47,296 nt of DNA from assembly GCF_001672895.1 (NCBI RefSeq), contig NZ_LZKP01000127.1, positions 1 to 47,296 of the forward strand, read 5' to 3'. The notes beneath the pieces are model-generated. The model did no database searches. It had not been told where the DNA came from and was given only the letters and a program-made list of their open reading frames with translations. This DNA comes from Mycobacterium sp. E740 (GTDB lineage Bacteria > Actinomycetota > Actinomycetes > Mycobacteriales > Mycobacteriaceae). Both the position numbers and the translations under genes were made by a program. Positions 1 through 8,722 of the stretch are shown here, piece by piece; positions within the stretch are counted from its first letter, which is position 1, and every line of letters begins with the position of its first letter.

Positions 1-1250
1 TGCGCACCTACGGTATGCGGATGCTGCGGCAGCCCTCGGCATCATGGCCGGATGCGCTGCTGATGATGGGCGACCAGGTCCCTGATCGTGTCGTTGACCT
101 GGTCGCCGAGCGCGAGGTGCACGCCAACGGACCGGTCGAGGTGCTCGAGGATTTCGAGGAGTACTGCATCGGCTACTGGGATGCCTGGAGTGATCCGGTG
201 GTGCGATGGATGCTGTCCACTTTGCCGACGTCGATGATGTTCGACGACCACGAGATCAACGACAAGTGGAACACGTCGCAGGCATGGCTGGACGAGAAGC
301 GCAGCACCGACTGGTACCAGACCAGGATCATGGGCGGGCTGATGGCCTACTGGATCTATCAGCATCTGGGCAACATGTCGCCGAAGGAACTCGCCGACGA
401 CGAGACGCTGCAGCAGGTGCTCGCCAGCCGGGACGGCGCCGAACCGATCCGGATGCTCGCCAAACAGGCCGAAAGCGACGACGGCGCTTCACGATTCAGC
501 ATGTGCCGCGACCTGGGCTCGGTCCGGCTCATCGTGGCCGACTCGCGCACCGGAAGACAACTGCGGCCCGGGGACCGGCGGATCATGAGCGACGAGGAGT
601 GGGACTGGATCAGGGCCAAGATCGACGGCCGCTACGACCACCTGCTGTTCGCAAGCTCGCTGCCGATCCTGTTGCCCTACGGCATGCACCACATCGAGGG
701 CTGGTCGGAGGCCGTCACCGACGGCGCGTGGGGCCGGCGGCTGACCGGGCTCGGGGAGATGGTGCGCATGACGGCCAACCTCGACCACTGGGCGTGTTTT
801 CAGCACAGCTTCCGGCGGTTCGAGGATCTGGTTGTCGACGTCGCGACCGGCGAGTGCGGTGAAGCCCCCGAGTCGATGATCATGTTCGGCGGGGACGTCC
901 ACCACTGCTGGGTTTCGGAGGTCGAGCTACCCGAGAACACGCCGAGCACGCAGACCAAGATTTGGCAGGTGGTGTGCTCGGGACTGCGCAAGGAGCCGTC
1001 GGCCGTGGAACGAATCGTGTTGCGACTTGGACACACCCGAGCTGCGGAGGTCGTCGGCAAGTTGTTGGTGAGGACCGCCGGAGTGGGTGAGCCGCGCCTG
1101 CGCTGGCGACCCGTCACGATGCCGCACTTCCGCAATCAGATCGGCACGCTGGAGATCGCCGGCGGCGAGATCGGTGTGCGGATCGAGAAAGTCAGCGGCG
1201 GTTGGCGCAAGCCGCATCTGGACACCGTGATTGAGCACAAGCTGCTGTAG
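1..1250 (+). CDS. PhoD-type metallophosphatase, 5' end cut by the window
   Basis: The gene's reading frame is open to the left edge, so the N-terminus lies outside the window. The visible part is about 415 residues. It contains MMGDQV near the start, like the LxGDQ metal motif of PhoD-type alkaline phosphatases and phosphodiesterases. Further on are FDDHEIND (about residue 77 from the first Met at position 15) and GGDVHHCW (about residue 293), which match the Asp/His metal-binding motifs of that family. Family members hydrolyse phosphate mono- or diesters using Fe/Ca-type metal centres and are often exported, but the signal region is not visible here. The stop is 1 nt from the convergent SDR gene, so no terminator fits between them. 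The substrate cannot be read from sequence. Family call is firm, function is not. Confidence 0.75.
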   Translation, partial: RTYGMRMLRQPSASWPDALLMMGDQVPDRVVDLVAEREVHANGPVEVLEDFEEYCIGYWDAWSDPVVRWMLSTLPTSMMFDDHEINDKWNTSQAWLDEKRSTDWYQTRIMGGLMAYWIYQHLGNMSPKELADDETLQQVLASRDGAEPIRMLAKQAESDDGASRFSMCRDLGSVRLIVADSRTGRQLRPGDRRIMSDEEWDWIRAKIDGRYDHLLFASSLPILLPYGMHHIEGWSEAVTDGAWGRRLTGLGEMVRMTANLDHWACFQHSFRRFEDLVVDVATGECGEAPESMIMFGGDVHHCWVSEVELPENTPSTQTKIWQVVCSGLRKEPSAVERIVLRLGHTRAAEVVGKLLVRTAGVGEPRLRWRPVTMPHFRNQIGTLEIAGGEIGVRIEKVSGGWRKPHLDTVIEHKLL

Positions 1251-1251
1251 G

Positions 1252-1992
1252 TCAGCCGGCGCCTTTGCCGTTGTCCACGCGGTACACCGCGCCGTGGATG
1301 GCGGCGGCGTCGTCACTGGCCAGAAACGCGATCGCCTTGGCGACGTCGACGGTGTCCATGAATCCGCGCGGCGAGGCGATGCGCATGATGAGGTCCCAGT
1401 CGGCGCCTCCGGGCGCGGTGAACTCGGTGGTCTGCGCCGTCGGCATACCGCCCGGGCACACGGCGTTGACCCGCACCTTCTCCTTGGTGTACTCGACGGC
1501 GAGTGCGCGCGTCAGGCCGACGAGACCATGTTTGGCCGCGCAGTACCCCGCCGAGTACACCTCGCCTTCGACGCCAGCGATCGACGTGACGTTGACGATG
1601 TTGCCTGCTGACTCGAGCAGGTGCGGCAGCGCGGCGCGGCACAGATAGAACGGGCCGTTGAGATTGACCGCGAGGTCGCGGTCCCAGTCGTCGTCGGTCA
1701 TCGTCGTGGTGTGTCGCATCTGGTGAAAGCCCGCCACGTTGACCAACACGTCGAGTCGGCCGAACTCGTCGACGCACTGTGCGACGGCGTCCCGGCACGC
1801 CGCCGACGAGGTGACGTCCACCGACGCGTACCGCCCACCGGGCACCGTCTCGAACACCGACGCCATCTTCTCCGCGTCGCGAGCGATGCCGAACACAATC
1901 GCGCCGCGCTGCGCGAAAAGTTGTGCCACCGCGGCGCCCAGCCCTGCCGACGCACCCGTCACCAACGCGACCTTGCCGTCCAGTTGAGTCAT
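1252..1992 (-). CDS. Short-chain dehydrogenase/reductase (SDR), classical type
   Basis: A 246-residue classical SDR, the usual length. The N-terminal Rossmann motif is TGASAGLG (about residues 13-20). NVAG lies near 85. The catalytic Ser is in VTSIAG, and YCAAK supplies the Tyr and Lys of the Ser-Tyr-Lys set. It should catalyse an NAD(P)-dependent alcohol/ketone interconversion; the substrate is unknown. I chose the ATG at 1992 because the frame upstream of it runs into the ABC ATPase gene, and AGAAGG about 8 nt upstream can serve as ribosome site. It follows the transporter ATPase by 13 nt on the same strand, so it is probably the last gene of the importer operon and may act on the imported compound; that is inference. 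Confidence 0.85.
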   Translation of the reverse strand: MTQLDGKVALVTGASAGLGAAVAQLFAQRGAIVFGIARDAEKMASVFETVPGGRYASVDVTSSAACRDAVAQCVDEFGRLDVLVNVAGFHQMRHTTTMTDDDWDRDLAVNLNGPFYLCRAALPHLLESAGNIVNVTSIAGVEGEVYSAGYCAAKHGLVGLTRALAVEYTKEKVRVNAVCPGGMPTAQTTEFTAPGGADWDLIMRIASPRGFMDTVDVAKAIAFLASDDAAAIHGAVYRVDNGKGAG

Positions 1993-2005
1993 GGCAAGAA
2001 CCTTC

Positions 2006-3622
2006 TCACGGTGCCGAAACCCGAGGGCGCTCAGGAGGTACGGCGGCCAGCAGCGCGCGGGTGTAGTCATCCCGCGGTGACGCGAACAGGTCGGACGCGG
2101 GCCGGTACTCCACCGCTGCGCCGTCGCGCATCACCAGCACGTCGTGGCTGACCTGTTGCACGATCGCGAGGTCGTGCGCGATGAACAAATAGGTCAAACC
2201 CAGCTCGCGCTGCAGGCCGGCCAGCAGGTCCAGCACCCGCGCCTGCACCGAGACGTCCAGTGCGGCAGTGGCTTCGTCGAGGATGAGCAGGTCGGGCTCG
2301 CCGGCCAGCGCCCGGGCGATATTCACCCGCTGGCGTTCGCCGCCGGACAGCTCGTGCGGGTAACGCGAGGCGAATGACGTTGGCAGTCCGACTAATTCGA
2401 GCAGTTCGGCCACTCTGGCCGCCCGCGCAGGCCGGCCGCCCCCGAGCCGGTGCACGTACAGCGGTTCGCCGATCGACGCGCCGACGCGGGAGCGCGGGTT
2501 CAGCGACGCGAACGGGTCTTGGAACACCAGGCCGATCCGCCGGCGCAACGCCTTCTCCGCTGATCCGCGGACGCCGAACACATCCGACCCGTCGAGCGTC
2601 GCGGTGCCGGCATCAGGTCGCAACAATCCGGTGAGCGCGGCCGCCACGGTCGACTTCCCCGAGCCGGACTCGCCGACGAGACCCAACGTGGTGCCGCGCC
2701 GGACGTGAAACGACAACGCCTTGACGGCGTGGACGGTCGACCGGCCGGCCGGCGTGTCGACCGTGAAGCGCACATCGAGTCCGTCGACGTCGAGCAGCAC
2801 CGGAGCATCGGACGCGGCGAGCGGCCCGGATCCGCCGATCAGGGGGCGGGCGGCGAGCAGTTCGCGCGTGTAGGAGTGCTGGGGGTGCTCGAAGACGTCG
2901 GTGATCGACGCCTGCTCGACGGATTCGCCGCCGCGCAACACCGTCACTTCGTCGGCGACCTGGCCGATGACGGCGAGATCGTGGCTGATCCACACGACAG
3001 CGGTGCCGAAGTCGCGTTGCAGGCCGGCCACGAGGTCGACGATCTGGGCCTGAGTAGTGACATCGAGTGCGGTCGTCGGTTCGTCGGCGATCAGCAGCGC
3101 CGGGTCGCACGCCATCGCGATCGCGATCATCACCCGCTGCTTCTGCCCGCCCGACAGCTGGTGTGGATAGGCGCGCAGTCGCGCTTCGGGATCCGGCAGT
3201 CCGACCGCGGTCAATAACTCGAGCGCACGTGTGCGTGCCTTGCGGCGAGTCATCCTGCGGTGCGTCTCGAGGGATTCGGTGATCTGGCGTTCGAGGGTGA
3301 GCAGCGGGTTCAGCGACGTGCCCGGGTCCTGGAACACGAAGCCGATCCGGCCGCCGTGCACGCTGCGCAGCACCCGGCTCGGTGCGCCGACGAGCTGAGT
3401 ATGACCGGAATCGGTTGTCAGAGTAGATGTTCCGCAGACCGAAGCGCCCGGTGCGTCGAGCAGTCCCGTCGCGGCGAGCACGGTCATCGACTTGCCCGAA
3501 CCCGACTCACCGACGATGCCCAGCGTTTTGCCCCGCTCCACGTCGAACGAGACTCCGTGTACGATCTCGCGCCTACCGATCGCCACCTGTAGCTCGCGCA
3601 CGCTCAACACCGGCTCGGTCAT
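2006..3622 (-). CDS. Fused double ATPase of a peptide/nickel-type ABC importer (DppD-DppF fusion)
   Basis: 538 residues holding two complete ABC ATPase domains in one chain. The first has Walker A GESGSGKS at residues 38-45 and signature LSGGQKQRV. The second has another GESGSGKS in the second half and signature LSGGERQRV. Each has a Walker B ending in DEPTTALD or DEATAALD. In many importers of the oligopeptide/dipeptide class these are two proteins (D and F); here they are fused. The protein would energise the two permeases encoded just upstream. The ATG at 3622 overlaps the TGA of the permease gene (ATGA), so the genes are translationally coupled. Longer frames upstream are out-of-frame sequence of the permease gene. 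Ligand unknown. Confidence 0.9.
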   Translation of the reverse strand: MTEPVLSVRELQVAIGRREIVHGVSFDVERGKTLGIVGESGSGKSMTVLAATGLLDAPGASVCGTSTLTTDSGHTQLVGAPSRVLRSVHGGRIGFVFQDPGTSLNPLLTLERQITESLETHRRMTRRKARTRALELLTAVGLPDPEARLRAYPHQLSGGQKQRVMIAIAMACDPALLIADEPTTALDVTTQAQIVDLVAGLQRDFGTAVVWISHDLAVIGQVADEVTVLRGGESVEQASITDVFEHPQHSYTRELLAARPLIGGSGPLAASDAPVLLDVDGLDVRFTVDTPAGRSTVHAVKALSFHVRRGTTLGLVGESGSGKSTVAAALTGLLRPDAGTATLDGSDVFGVRGSAEKALRRRIGLVFQDPFASLNPRSRVGASIGEPLYVHRLGGGRPARAARVAELLELVGLPTSFASRYPHELSGGERQRVNIARALAGEPDLLILDEATAALDVSVQARVLDLLAGLQRELGLTYLFIAHDLAIVQQVSHDVLVMRDGAAVEYRPASDLFASPRDDYTRALLAAVPPERPRVSAP

Positions 3623-4488
3623 CGTCTCCGGGCCTCGATCATCGTGCGCTGCTTCGGGTCGAGCACATCGCGCAGGCCGTCGCCCAGCAGGTTGAATGCC
3701 AGCACGGCGACGAAGATCGCGGCACCGGGAAAAACCGCCATCCACCATGCCATCGTCACGAAACCCTGCGAGTCGAAGATCATCCGGCCCAAGGACGGCT
3801 GCGGGGGCTGGATGCCCAACCCGAGGAACGACAGTGCCGCCTCCGACAGGATCGCGAACGCCAGTGACAGCGACGTCTGCACCACCAACGGTCCCGCGAT
3901 GTTCGGCAGGATGTGCCGGCGCAGGATGTAGAGGTGTCCGGTGCCCATGCTGCGCGACACCGAGACGTATGGTTCGACGCGCACACTGAGCGTGCTGGCC
4001 CGCGCGACGCGCGCGAAGATCGGCGTGTAGACGATGCCGATCGCCAGAATCGTCGTCGTCACACCGGGTCCCAGGATCGCCACCACCGCCAGAGCCAGCA
4101 GCAGCACCGGGAACGCGAACATCACGTCGACCACGCGCATGAACACAGTGTCGAGCCAGCCACCTCGGTAGCCCGCCAGGACCCCGACCGTCGCGCCGAC
4201 CACGACCGCGAATGCCACGCTGATCACCGCCACGCGCATCGACGCCTGCGTCGCCACCAGCACCCGGGAGAAGACATCGCGGCCCAGCTCGTCGGTGCCG
4301 AACCAGTGGGCGCCACCGGGCGGCCGCAGCGCGCTGGGCACATCGACGTCGTTGATCTCGTACGGCGCAATCCAATTCGCGGTGACGGCTACGAAAGCGA
4401 TCGCGACGAGCAGCGCCGCGCTCACCACCGTGACCGGGTTGGCCAGCAGCAGCCGCAGTGAGGAAACGCGGGTCTCCGGTGTGCTCAT
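3619..4488 (-). CDS. ABC importer permease, DppC type
   Basis: 289 residues, the usual size of DppC/OppC permeases. A first membrane segment lies at about residues 17-40, then an extracytoplasmic stretch containing HWFGTDELGRDVFSR, a hallmark of DppC-type permeases. Several further helices follow. The cytoplasmic EAA loop lies around residues 190-230 and includes a conserved EAALSFLGLG stretch. It forms the channel with the DppB-type permease and is driven by the fused ATPase. The gene overlaps both neighbours by ATGA junctions, which fixes the start at 4488. Confidence 0.9.
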   Translation of the reverse strand: MSTPETRVSSLRLLLANPVTVVSAALLVAIAFVAVTANWIAPYEINDVDVPSALRPPGGAHWFGTDELGRDVFSRVLVATQASMRVAVISVAFAVVVGATVGVLAGYRGGWLDTVFMRVVDVMFAFPVLLLALAVVAILGPGVTTTILAIGIVYTPIFARVARASTLSVRVEPYVSVSRSMGTGHLYILRRHILPNIAGPLVVQTSLSLAFAILSEAALSFLGLGIQPPQPSLGRMIFDSQGFVTMAWWMAVFPGAAIFVAVLAFNLLGDGLRDVLDPKQRTMIEARRR

Positions 4489-5453
4489 GACAGGCGGATC
4501 CTCGGGTCGACGACGGCGTACAGCGCGTCGACGATCAGGTTGATCAGCAGGAACAGCGCCGCGATGAGCAGCACTGTGCCCTGGATGACCGGATAGTCGC
4601 GCGCCGCGACCGCGTTGTAGACCAGACGGCCCAACCCGGGCCAGGCGAACACCACCTCGACGACGATCACCCCCGACAGGATCGTCGCGAGTTGGATGCC
4701 GGTGATCGTCAACACCGGGATCAGCGCGTTGCGCACGGTGTGGCGCAGCGTGACGACTCGCGGCGCAAGCCCTTTCGACCGCGCGGTACGCACGTAGCCC
4801 ATCGTGGCGACTTCGAGAACCGCCGAGCGCACGTACCGCGTCATGATTGCCCCGGCGACCAGGCCGATGGTCACGGCGGGCAGCACCAGGTGGCGCAACC
4901 ACCCCGCGGGGTCCTCCAGCAGCGGCCGGTAGCCCGACGTGGGCAGCCAGTGCAGCGTCGAGGCGAACAGCGCGATCAGCAGGATGCCCATCCAGAAGTC
5001 GGGGATCGAGACGCCGAACTGGCTGCCGATGCGCACGATCGCGTCGCTGAGCCTGCCTTCGTGGAGAGCCGACCAGATCCCCGCCGGGATCGCGATCAGC
5101 AGGGCGATGACGATTCCCGCCGCGGCCAGCGAGACCGTCGCCGGAAGGCGTTCGAGCAGGATCTGCGTCACCGGATCGCCGTTGCGGAAACTCACTCCCA
5201 GATCGCCGGTCAGCGCCGAGCCGACATAACCGAAGAACTGCCCGACGATCGGTCGGTCGAGGCCGCTGGCCGACCGCAGCGCCTCATAGGCCTGCGGCGT
5301 GTAACGCGTGCCGAGCGCGATGCGCACCGGGTCGCCCGGCACGAGGTGCATCAGCGCGAAGCTGACGACTGCCACCCCGAGCAACACCACCGCCGAGTAG
5401 GCCAACCGGCGCGCGAGAAAACGCGCAATCGGATGAGTGACCAAGCGTGTCAT
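4485..5453 (-). CDS. ABC importer permease, DppB type
   Basis: 322 residues, typical for DppB/OppB. The first membrane helix is at about residues 15-37 and leads into LVPGDPVRIALG, a sequence characteristic of DppB. A set of hydrophobic helices follows, and the EAA loop region contains YVRTARSKG (about residue 215). It is the partner permease of the DppC-type protein. The start ATG at 5453 overlaps the TGA of the lipoprotein gene. Order in the operon is lipoprotein, B, C, fused DF, then SDR, all on the minus strand with 4-nt overlaps between the transporter genes. Confidence 0.9.
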   Translation of the reverse strand: MTRLVTHPIARFLARRLAYSAVVLLGVAVVSFALMHLVPGDPVRIALGTRYTPQAYEALRSASGLDRPIVGQFFGYVGSALTGDLGVSFRNGDPVTQILLERLPATVSLAAAGIVIALLIAIPAGIWSALHEGRLSDAIVRIGSQFGVSIPDFWMGILLIALFASTLHWLPTSGYRPLLEDPAGWLRHLVLPAVTIGLVAGAIMTRYVRSAVLEVATMGYVRTARSKGLAPRVVTLRHTVRNALIPVLTITGIQLATILSGVIVVEVVFAWPGLGRLVYNAVAARDYPVIQGTVLLIAALFLLINLIVDALYAVVDPRIRLS

Positions 5454-6970
5454 GATGATTCGTCCTCGGTGAGGCTCGCGGTGCGGAACCGCACCGCGCC
5501 GTCGCGGCGGGCCTCGTAGCCCGACAGGTTGGTCACCCACGCCTGGATCACCGACGGGTTGTACAGGAAGATGTAGCTCACCTCGTCGGCGATGATCGTC
5601 GCCGCCCGCCGGTAGATGTCCTCGCGCGCTTGATGATCGGTCTGCACCCGGCCTGCGTCGAGCAGGCGGTCGACGTCGGGGTCGGAGAACTTCTGCGCGT
5701 TGCTGGTGCCGTCCGTGTGGTGCTGAGCGTAGTAGAAGTCGTCCGGGTCGATGTTTCCGAGCCAGCCCATCATCAGCATGTCGAAGTGCCCGGAGTTCTG
5801 CTCGTCGAGCCATGTCGCGAAGTCGACGGTACGGATGTGGACCGTGATACCAAGCGGCGCAAGGTTGTCGGCGATGACCTGGGCCGCGGTGACGGTCTCC
5901 GGGTATTCACCGGTGACCAGCATGTCGAGGTCGAGGTTGCCGACCCCCGCCTCGTCGAGCAGCCGCTTGGCGGTGTCCGGGTCGTAGCGGTAACGCCGGT
6001 ACTCGGTGTACCAGGGGTTGCCTTCGGGAATCGCGAGCTGGTTCTCTGCCGCGGTCCCGTAACTGGTGGCCTGGACGATCGCGTCGCGGTCGATGCCGAA
6101 GGCAACGGCCCGGCGGACCCGCACGTCGTCCCACGGTTTGTGGGCCTCGTTCAGCGCGAGATACCAGTAGTCGTTGCTCGGCGTCACCGCCAGATGCAGT
6201 GAGTCGTCGTCGCGCAGCTGGGCCACCCGCTGCGTCGGAACGGCGTCGGTCCAGTCGATCTCACCGGCCTGCAGCGCCGACAGCGCGGTGGACGGTTCGG
6301 AGATGAAGCGAAACGTCACGCCCGGCACTTTCGGTGGGGGTCCCCAGTACGACGGGTTGGCCTTGAGCGTGATCGAGTCACCGCTCTTGTGGGAGGCGAA
6401 CGCGAACGGCCCGGTGCCGATCGGGTGGGTGGCGATCTGACCGCTCTCGACGTTGCGGCGCTGCACGATCGCCATGCCCTTGAAGCCGCCGATGTTGGTC
6501 AACAGGTTCGGCGTCGGCTGCTTGACCGCGATCACGACGGTCAACGGATCGACGGCCCGCACGTCGGTGACGGCGCTGAACTTGTCGACGTTCGCCAGCT
6601 TTTCGTCGATGATCCGGCGGTAGGAGAACTCGACGTCGTCGGAGCTCAGCGCGCTGCCGTCGTGAAACGTCACTCCCGGTCGAAGGTGAAACGTCCACGA
6701 GAGTTGGTCTGGGCTGACCTCCCACGACTGTGCGAGGGCGGGCCGCATCACGAGGTCGGCGTCGGGTTCGACGAGCGTGTCGAAGACGTTCTCGAGCACC
6801 TCGAACGAGAAGTACGCGCTGGTCTTGTGGGGGTCCAGTTGGTCGGGTTCGCCGGCGATGGCGGCGATGAGGTAATCCGACGAGTCGCCCAGGTCGACGC
6901 GCTGGCCGGTGGAGCAGGCGGCGACCGCGGTGAGCAGGGCGATGGCGAACCACGCCACCAGTCGTCTCAT
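5450..6970 (-). CDS. Peptide-type ABC importer substrate-binding lipoprotein (SBP family 5)
   Basis: 506 residues. The N-terminus has a short basic region, a hydrophobic stretch and the lipobox AVAAC at about residues 15-19, so it should be lipid-anchored on the outer face of the membrane. GEPDQLDPHKTS near residue 37 and the LRPGVTFHDGSAL stretch (about 105-117) are typical of solute-binding family 5 (DppA/OppA). That family binds peptides but also nickel, opines and other ligands, so the substrate is open. Start ATG at 6970 was chosen because the signal peptide begins there; 23 codons of extra open frame upstream carry no signal-like sequence. It is first in the importer operon. Confidence 0.9.
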   Translation of the reverse strand: MRRLVAWFAIALLTAVAACSTGQRVDLGDSSDYLIAAIAGEPDQLDPHKTSAYFSFEVLENVFDTLVEPDADLVMRPALAQSWEVSPDQLSWTFHLRPGVTFHDGSALSSDDVEFSYRRIIDEKLANVDKFSAVTDVRAVDPLTVVIAVKQPTPNLLTNIGGFKGMAIVQRRNVESGQIATHPIGTGPFAFASHKSGDSITLKANPSYWGPPPKVPGVTFRFISEPSTALSALQAGEIDWTDAVPTQRVAQLRDDDSLHLAVTPSNDYWYLALNEAHKPWDDVRVRRAVAFGIDRDAIVQATSYGTAAENQLAIPEGNPWYTEYRRYRYDPDTAKRLLDEAGVGNLDLDMLVTGEYPETVTAAQVIADNLAPLGITVHIRTVDFATWLDEQNSGHFDMLMMGWLGNIDPDDFYYAQHHTDGTSNAQKFSDPDVDRLLDAGRVQTDHQAREDIYRRAATIIADEVSYIFLYNPSVIQAWVTNLSGYEARRDGAVRFRTASLTEDESS

Positions 6971-7099
6971 CGCCACCACCCTGAGTTTCGTGCAATCTTT
7001 ACCCGTCGGCGCTGGTCGGCGAAACCCGGTCCTCGGCAAAGCGGTGACGCGGTGATGTGCACACTGGGATACTCAGTTCACCGCCGACGCCGGAAAGGG

Positions 7100-7651
7100 A
7101 TGACGTTGAGGAACACGGTCACACGAACGCTGGGCGTTGCCGCGCTCATTCTCGGCGTGGTGTTCGGCGCCGCCGGTATCGCGCGAGGCCAGGGGGACGT
7201 CAAGTCGCCGGACACCCCCGAGGGTGTCTACACCGTCCGGATCGCCGGGCAGGCCGAAACCACCTGGGAGATCTATCCGATCTGCGTCCCGACCGTCGGC
7301 GACCTGCGCGATCCGCTGATCCTCGCCGTCGGCTGCCGGTTGAAGGTCACCCCCGCAGGGCGCGGTGGCTCCGAAGCCAACCTGGTCGGCGGCGAGTGGA
7401 CCTTCCAGTCCAACACGTTCGACTCGATCCGCCACTGCCCCGACGGCAGCACCGCTCTCCAGAAGGAGATCTACTCGTTCGACGGCGCCACGCTCGCCGG
7501 CAACGCCAAGATCCTCCACGGTGAGGTCTGCGGCGAGCAGCCCGGCATGGCCGTGCTCCCGTTGACGCTGTCGTTCAAGGAACCGCTGGCGATTCCCGTC
7601 ACGCCGTACCCGCTGATCTGCGAGCCCGGCGGACTGCGCCGCTGCGCCTAG
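7100..7651 (+). CDS. Secreted cysteine-containing protein, function unknown
   Basis: 183 residues. A clear signal peptide occupies about residues 1-30 (MTLRNTVTRT then a hydrophobic core ending in GIARG). The mature part has six Cys (in YPIC, VGC, RHC, GEVC, PLIC, RRC), an even number that would suit disulphides outside the cytoplasm. I do not recognise a named domain; it looks like the small secreted proteins common in mycobacteria. GGAAAGGG sits directly before the ATG, with tight spacing. The gene ends with a TAG that is immediately followed, in the same frame, by the GTG of the DUF4185 gene, so the two could be one locus. It diverges from the importer operon across 129 bp. Confidence 0.75.
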   Translation: MTLRNTVTRTLGVAALILGVVFGAAGIARGQGDVKSPDTPEGVYTVRIAGQAETTWEIYPICVPTVGDLRDPLILAVGCRLKVTPAGRGGSEANLVGGEWTFQSNTFDSIRHCPDGSTALQKEIYSFDGATLAGNAKILHGEVCGEQPGMAVLPLTLSFKEPLAIPVTPYPLICEPGGLRRCA

Positions 7652-8713
7652 GTGCCCAACGGCAAAGCCGTCGATGTGACCGGTCCGGGCCGCACCGACC
7701 GATGGGGCGTCACATGCACCGATCTCGGCGCTTCGGTGATCGCGCCGAACGGGAAGCTGGTGTCGGTGTTCGGCGACACGTTCTCGGGTCGCAAGGTGGG
7801 GCAGGGCGACTGGCGCTCGCCGGTCGTGCTGATCGGCACCGGCGACGCCGATCACGAAATCGTCTACGAACGCGCAGGCGGCAGCGACCCCGATTACGCG
7901 CGGCAACTGTGGGACTACGCGCACGACGACGGCTTCCGCGGATGGCGCCGCGGCGGCATCAGCACCGTGATCCCGTCGGACCTGCTGACCGTCGGCGATT
8001 CGATGTACTTGCACGCCATCGTCAACCGCGGGTTCGGCACCGTCGCGTGGACCGAGATCTGGTGCTCGCGCGACAACGGTGTCACCTGGACGCACCTGGG
8101 GGAGAAGGCCAGGTTCCCCGCGGACCTGCACGACGGTCACGCGCAGTGCTGGGCGTGGGACCACGATCCGGACGACAACTGGATCTACGTGGCGGCCACC
8201 GGTTTTCAGCGCGACAAGGGCATCGTGTTGATGCGCGTGCGCCCTGAGCACATCGGGGACCGGAGCCGCTACCTCGGCTGGGGTTTCAAGGGTGGCCGGT
8301 GGAAGTGGGGCGCCCGCGCGACGCCCATCACGCCCGCCGGGGAGAGGTGGGGCGAGCTCGCTTTGCGCCGCATCGGCTCGGGCAAGTGGGTGCTCGGCGG
8401 ATTTCTCGCGTCGCGGTACGCGCTCGGCTACCGGGTGGTGGCGTCGCCGGTGGCGAACATGCACACCACGCCGATCCAAACGCCGGTGCTGGGATCGGCC
8501 TGGGACGCCGAGGACCATGCCGGTAGCCGTGTCGCTCAGCTGTACGGCGGCTACCTGCTGCCGGGGTCCCGCTTCGACGTCGAGGGCGGTTTCGGATTGA
8601 TGGTGTCGCAATGGAACACTGCGAGCGGCTGGCCCTACCGCGTGATGCAGTTCAAGGCAACGCTTCAGGACAGCACCAAAACGGCTGCCCCGGCAGATCC
8701 GATCAACCTGTAA
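7652..8713 (+). CDS. DUF4185 protein, candidate D-arabinan hydrolase (GH183-like)
   Basis: 353 residues covering what looks like a complete DUF4185 domain: TGPGRTDRWGV near residue 10, then GKLVSVFGDTFSG (about 34-46), and repeated W-rich blade-like segments including CSRDNGVTW (about 138-146), in the style of a beta-propeller. DUF4185 includes experimentally shown endo-D-arabinanases (family GH183) that cut mycobacterial arabinogalactan or lipoarabinomannan, so a role in cell-wall arabinan turnover is plausible here but not shown. The only possible start region is the GTG directly after the TAG of the preceding gene, since the frame is closed just upstream. There is no signal peptide of its own, which is odd for a wall-active enzyme. 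See the finding on the in-frame stop. Confidence 0.75.
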   Translation: MPNGKAVDVTGPGRTDRWGVTCTDLGASVIAPNGKLVSVFGDTFSGRKVGQGDWRSPVVLIGTGDADHEIVYERAGGSDPDYARQLWDYAHDDGFRGWRRGGISTVIPSDLLTVGDSMYLHAIVNRGFGTVAWTEIWCSRDNGVTWTHLGEKARFPADLHDGHAQCWAWDHDPDDNWIYVAATGFQRDKGIVLMRVRPEHIGDRSRYLGWGFKGGRWKWGARATPITPAGERWGELALRRIGSGKWVLGGFLASRYALGYRVVASPVANMHTTPIQTPVLGSAWDAEDHAGSRVAQLYGGYLLPGSRFDVEGGFGLMVSQWNTASGWPYRVMQFKATLQDSTKTAAPADPINL

Positions 8714-8716
8714 CTT
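8711..8716 (+). promoter_or_regulatory. Candidate -10 element (TAACTT) of a leaderless transcript
   Basis: TAACTT fits the mycobacterial TANNNT -10 pattern and ends exactly 6 nt before the GTG at 8723, placing the predicted +1 on the start codon. It overlaps the end of the DUF4185 gene. Inference from spacing only. Confidence 0.5.
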
Positions 8717-8722
8717 CGAGCT

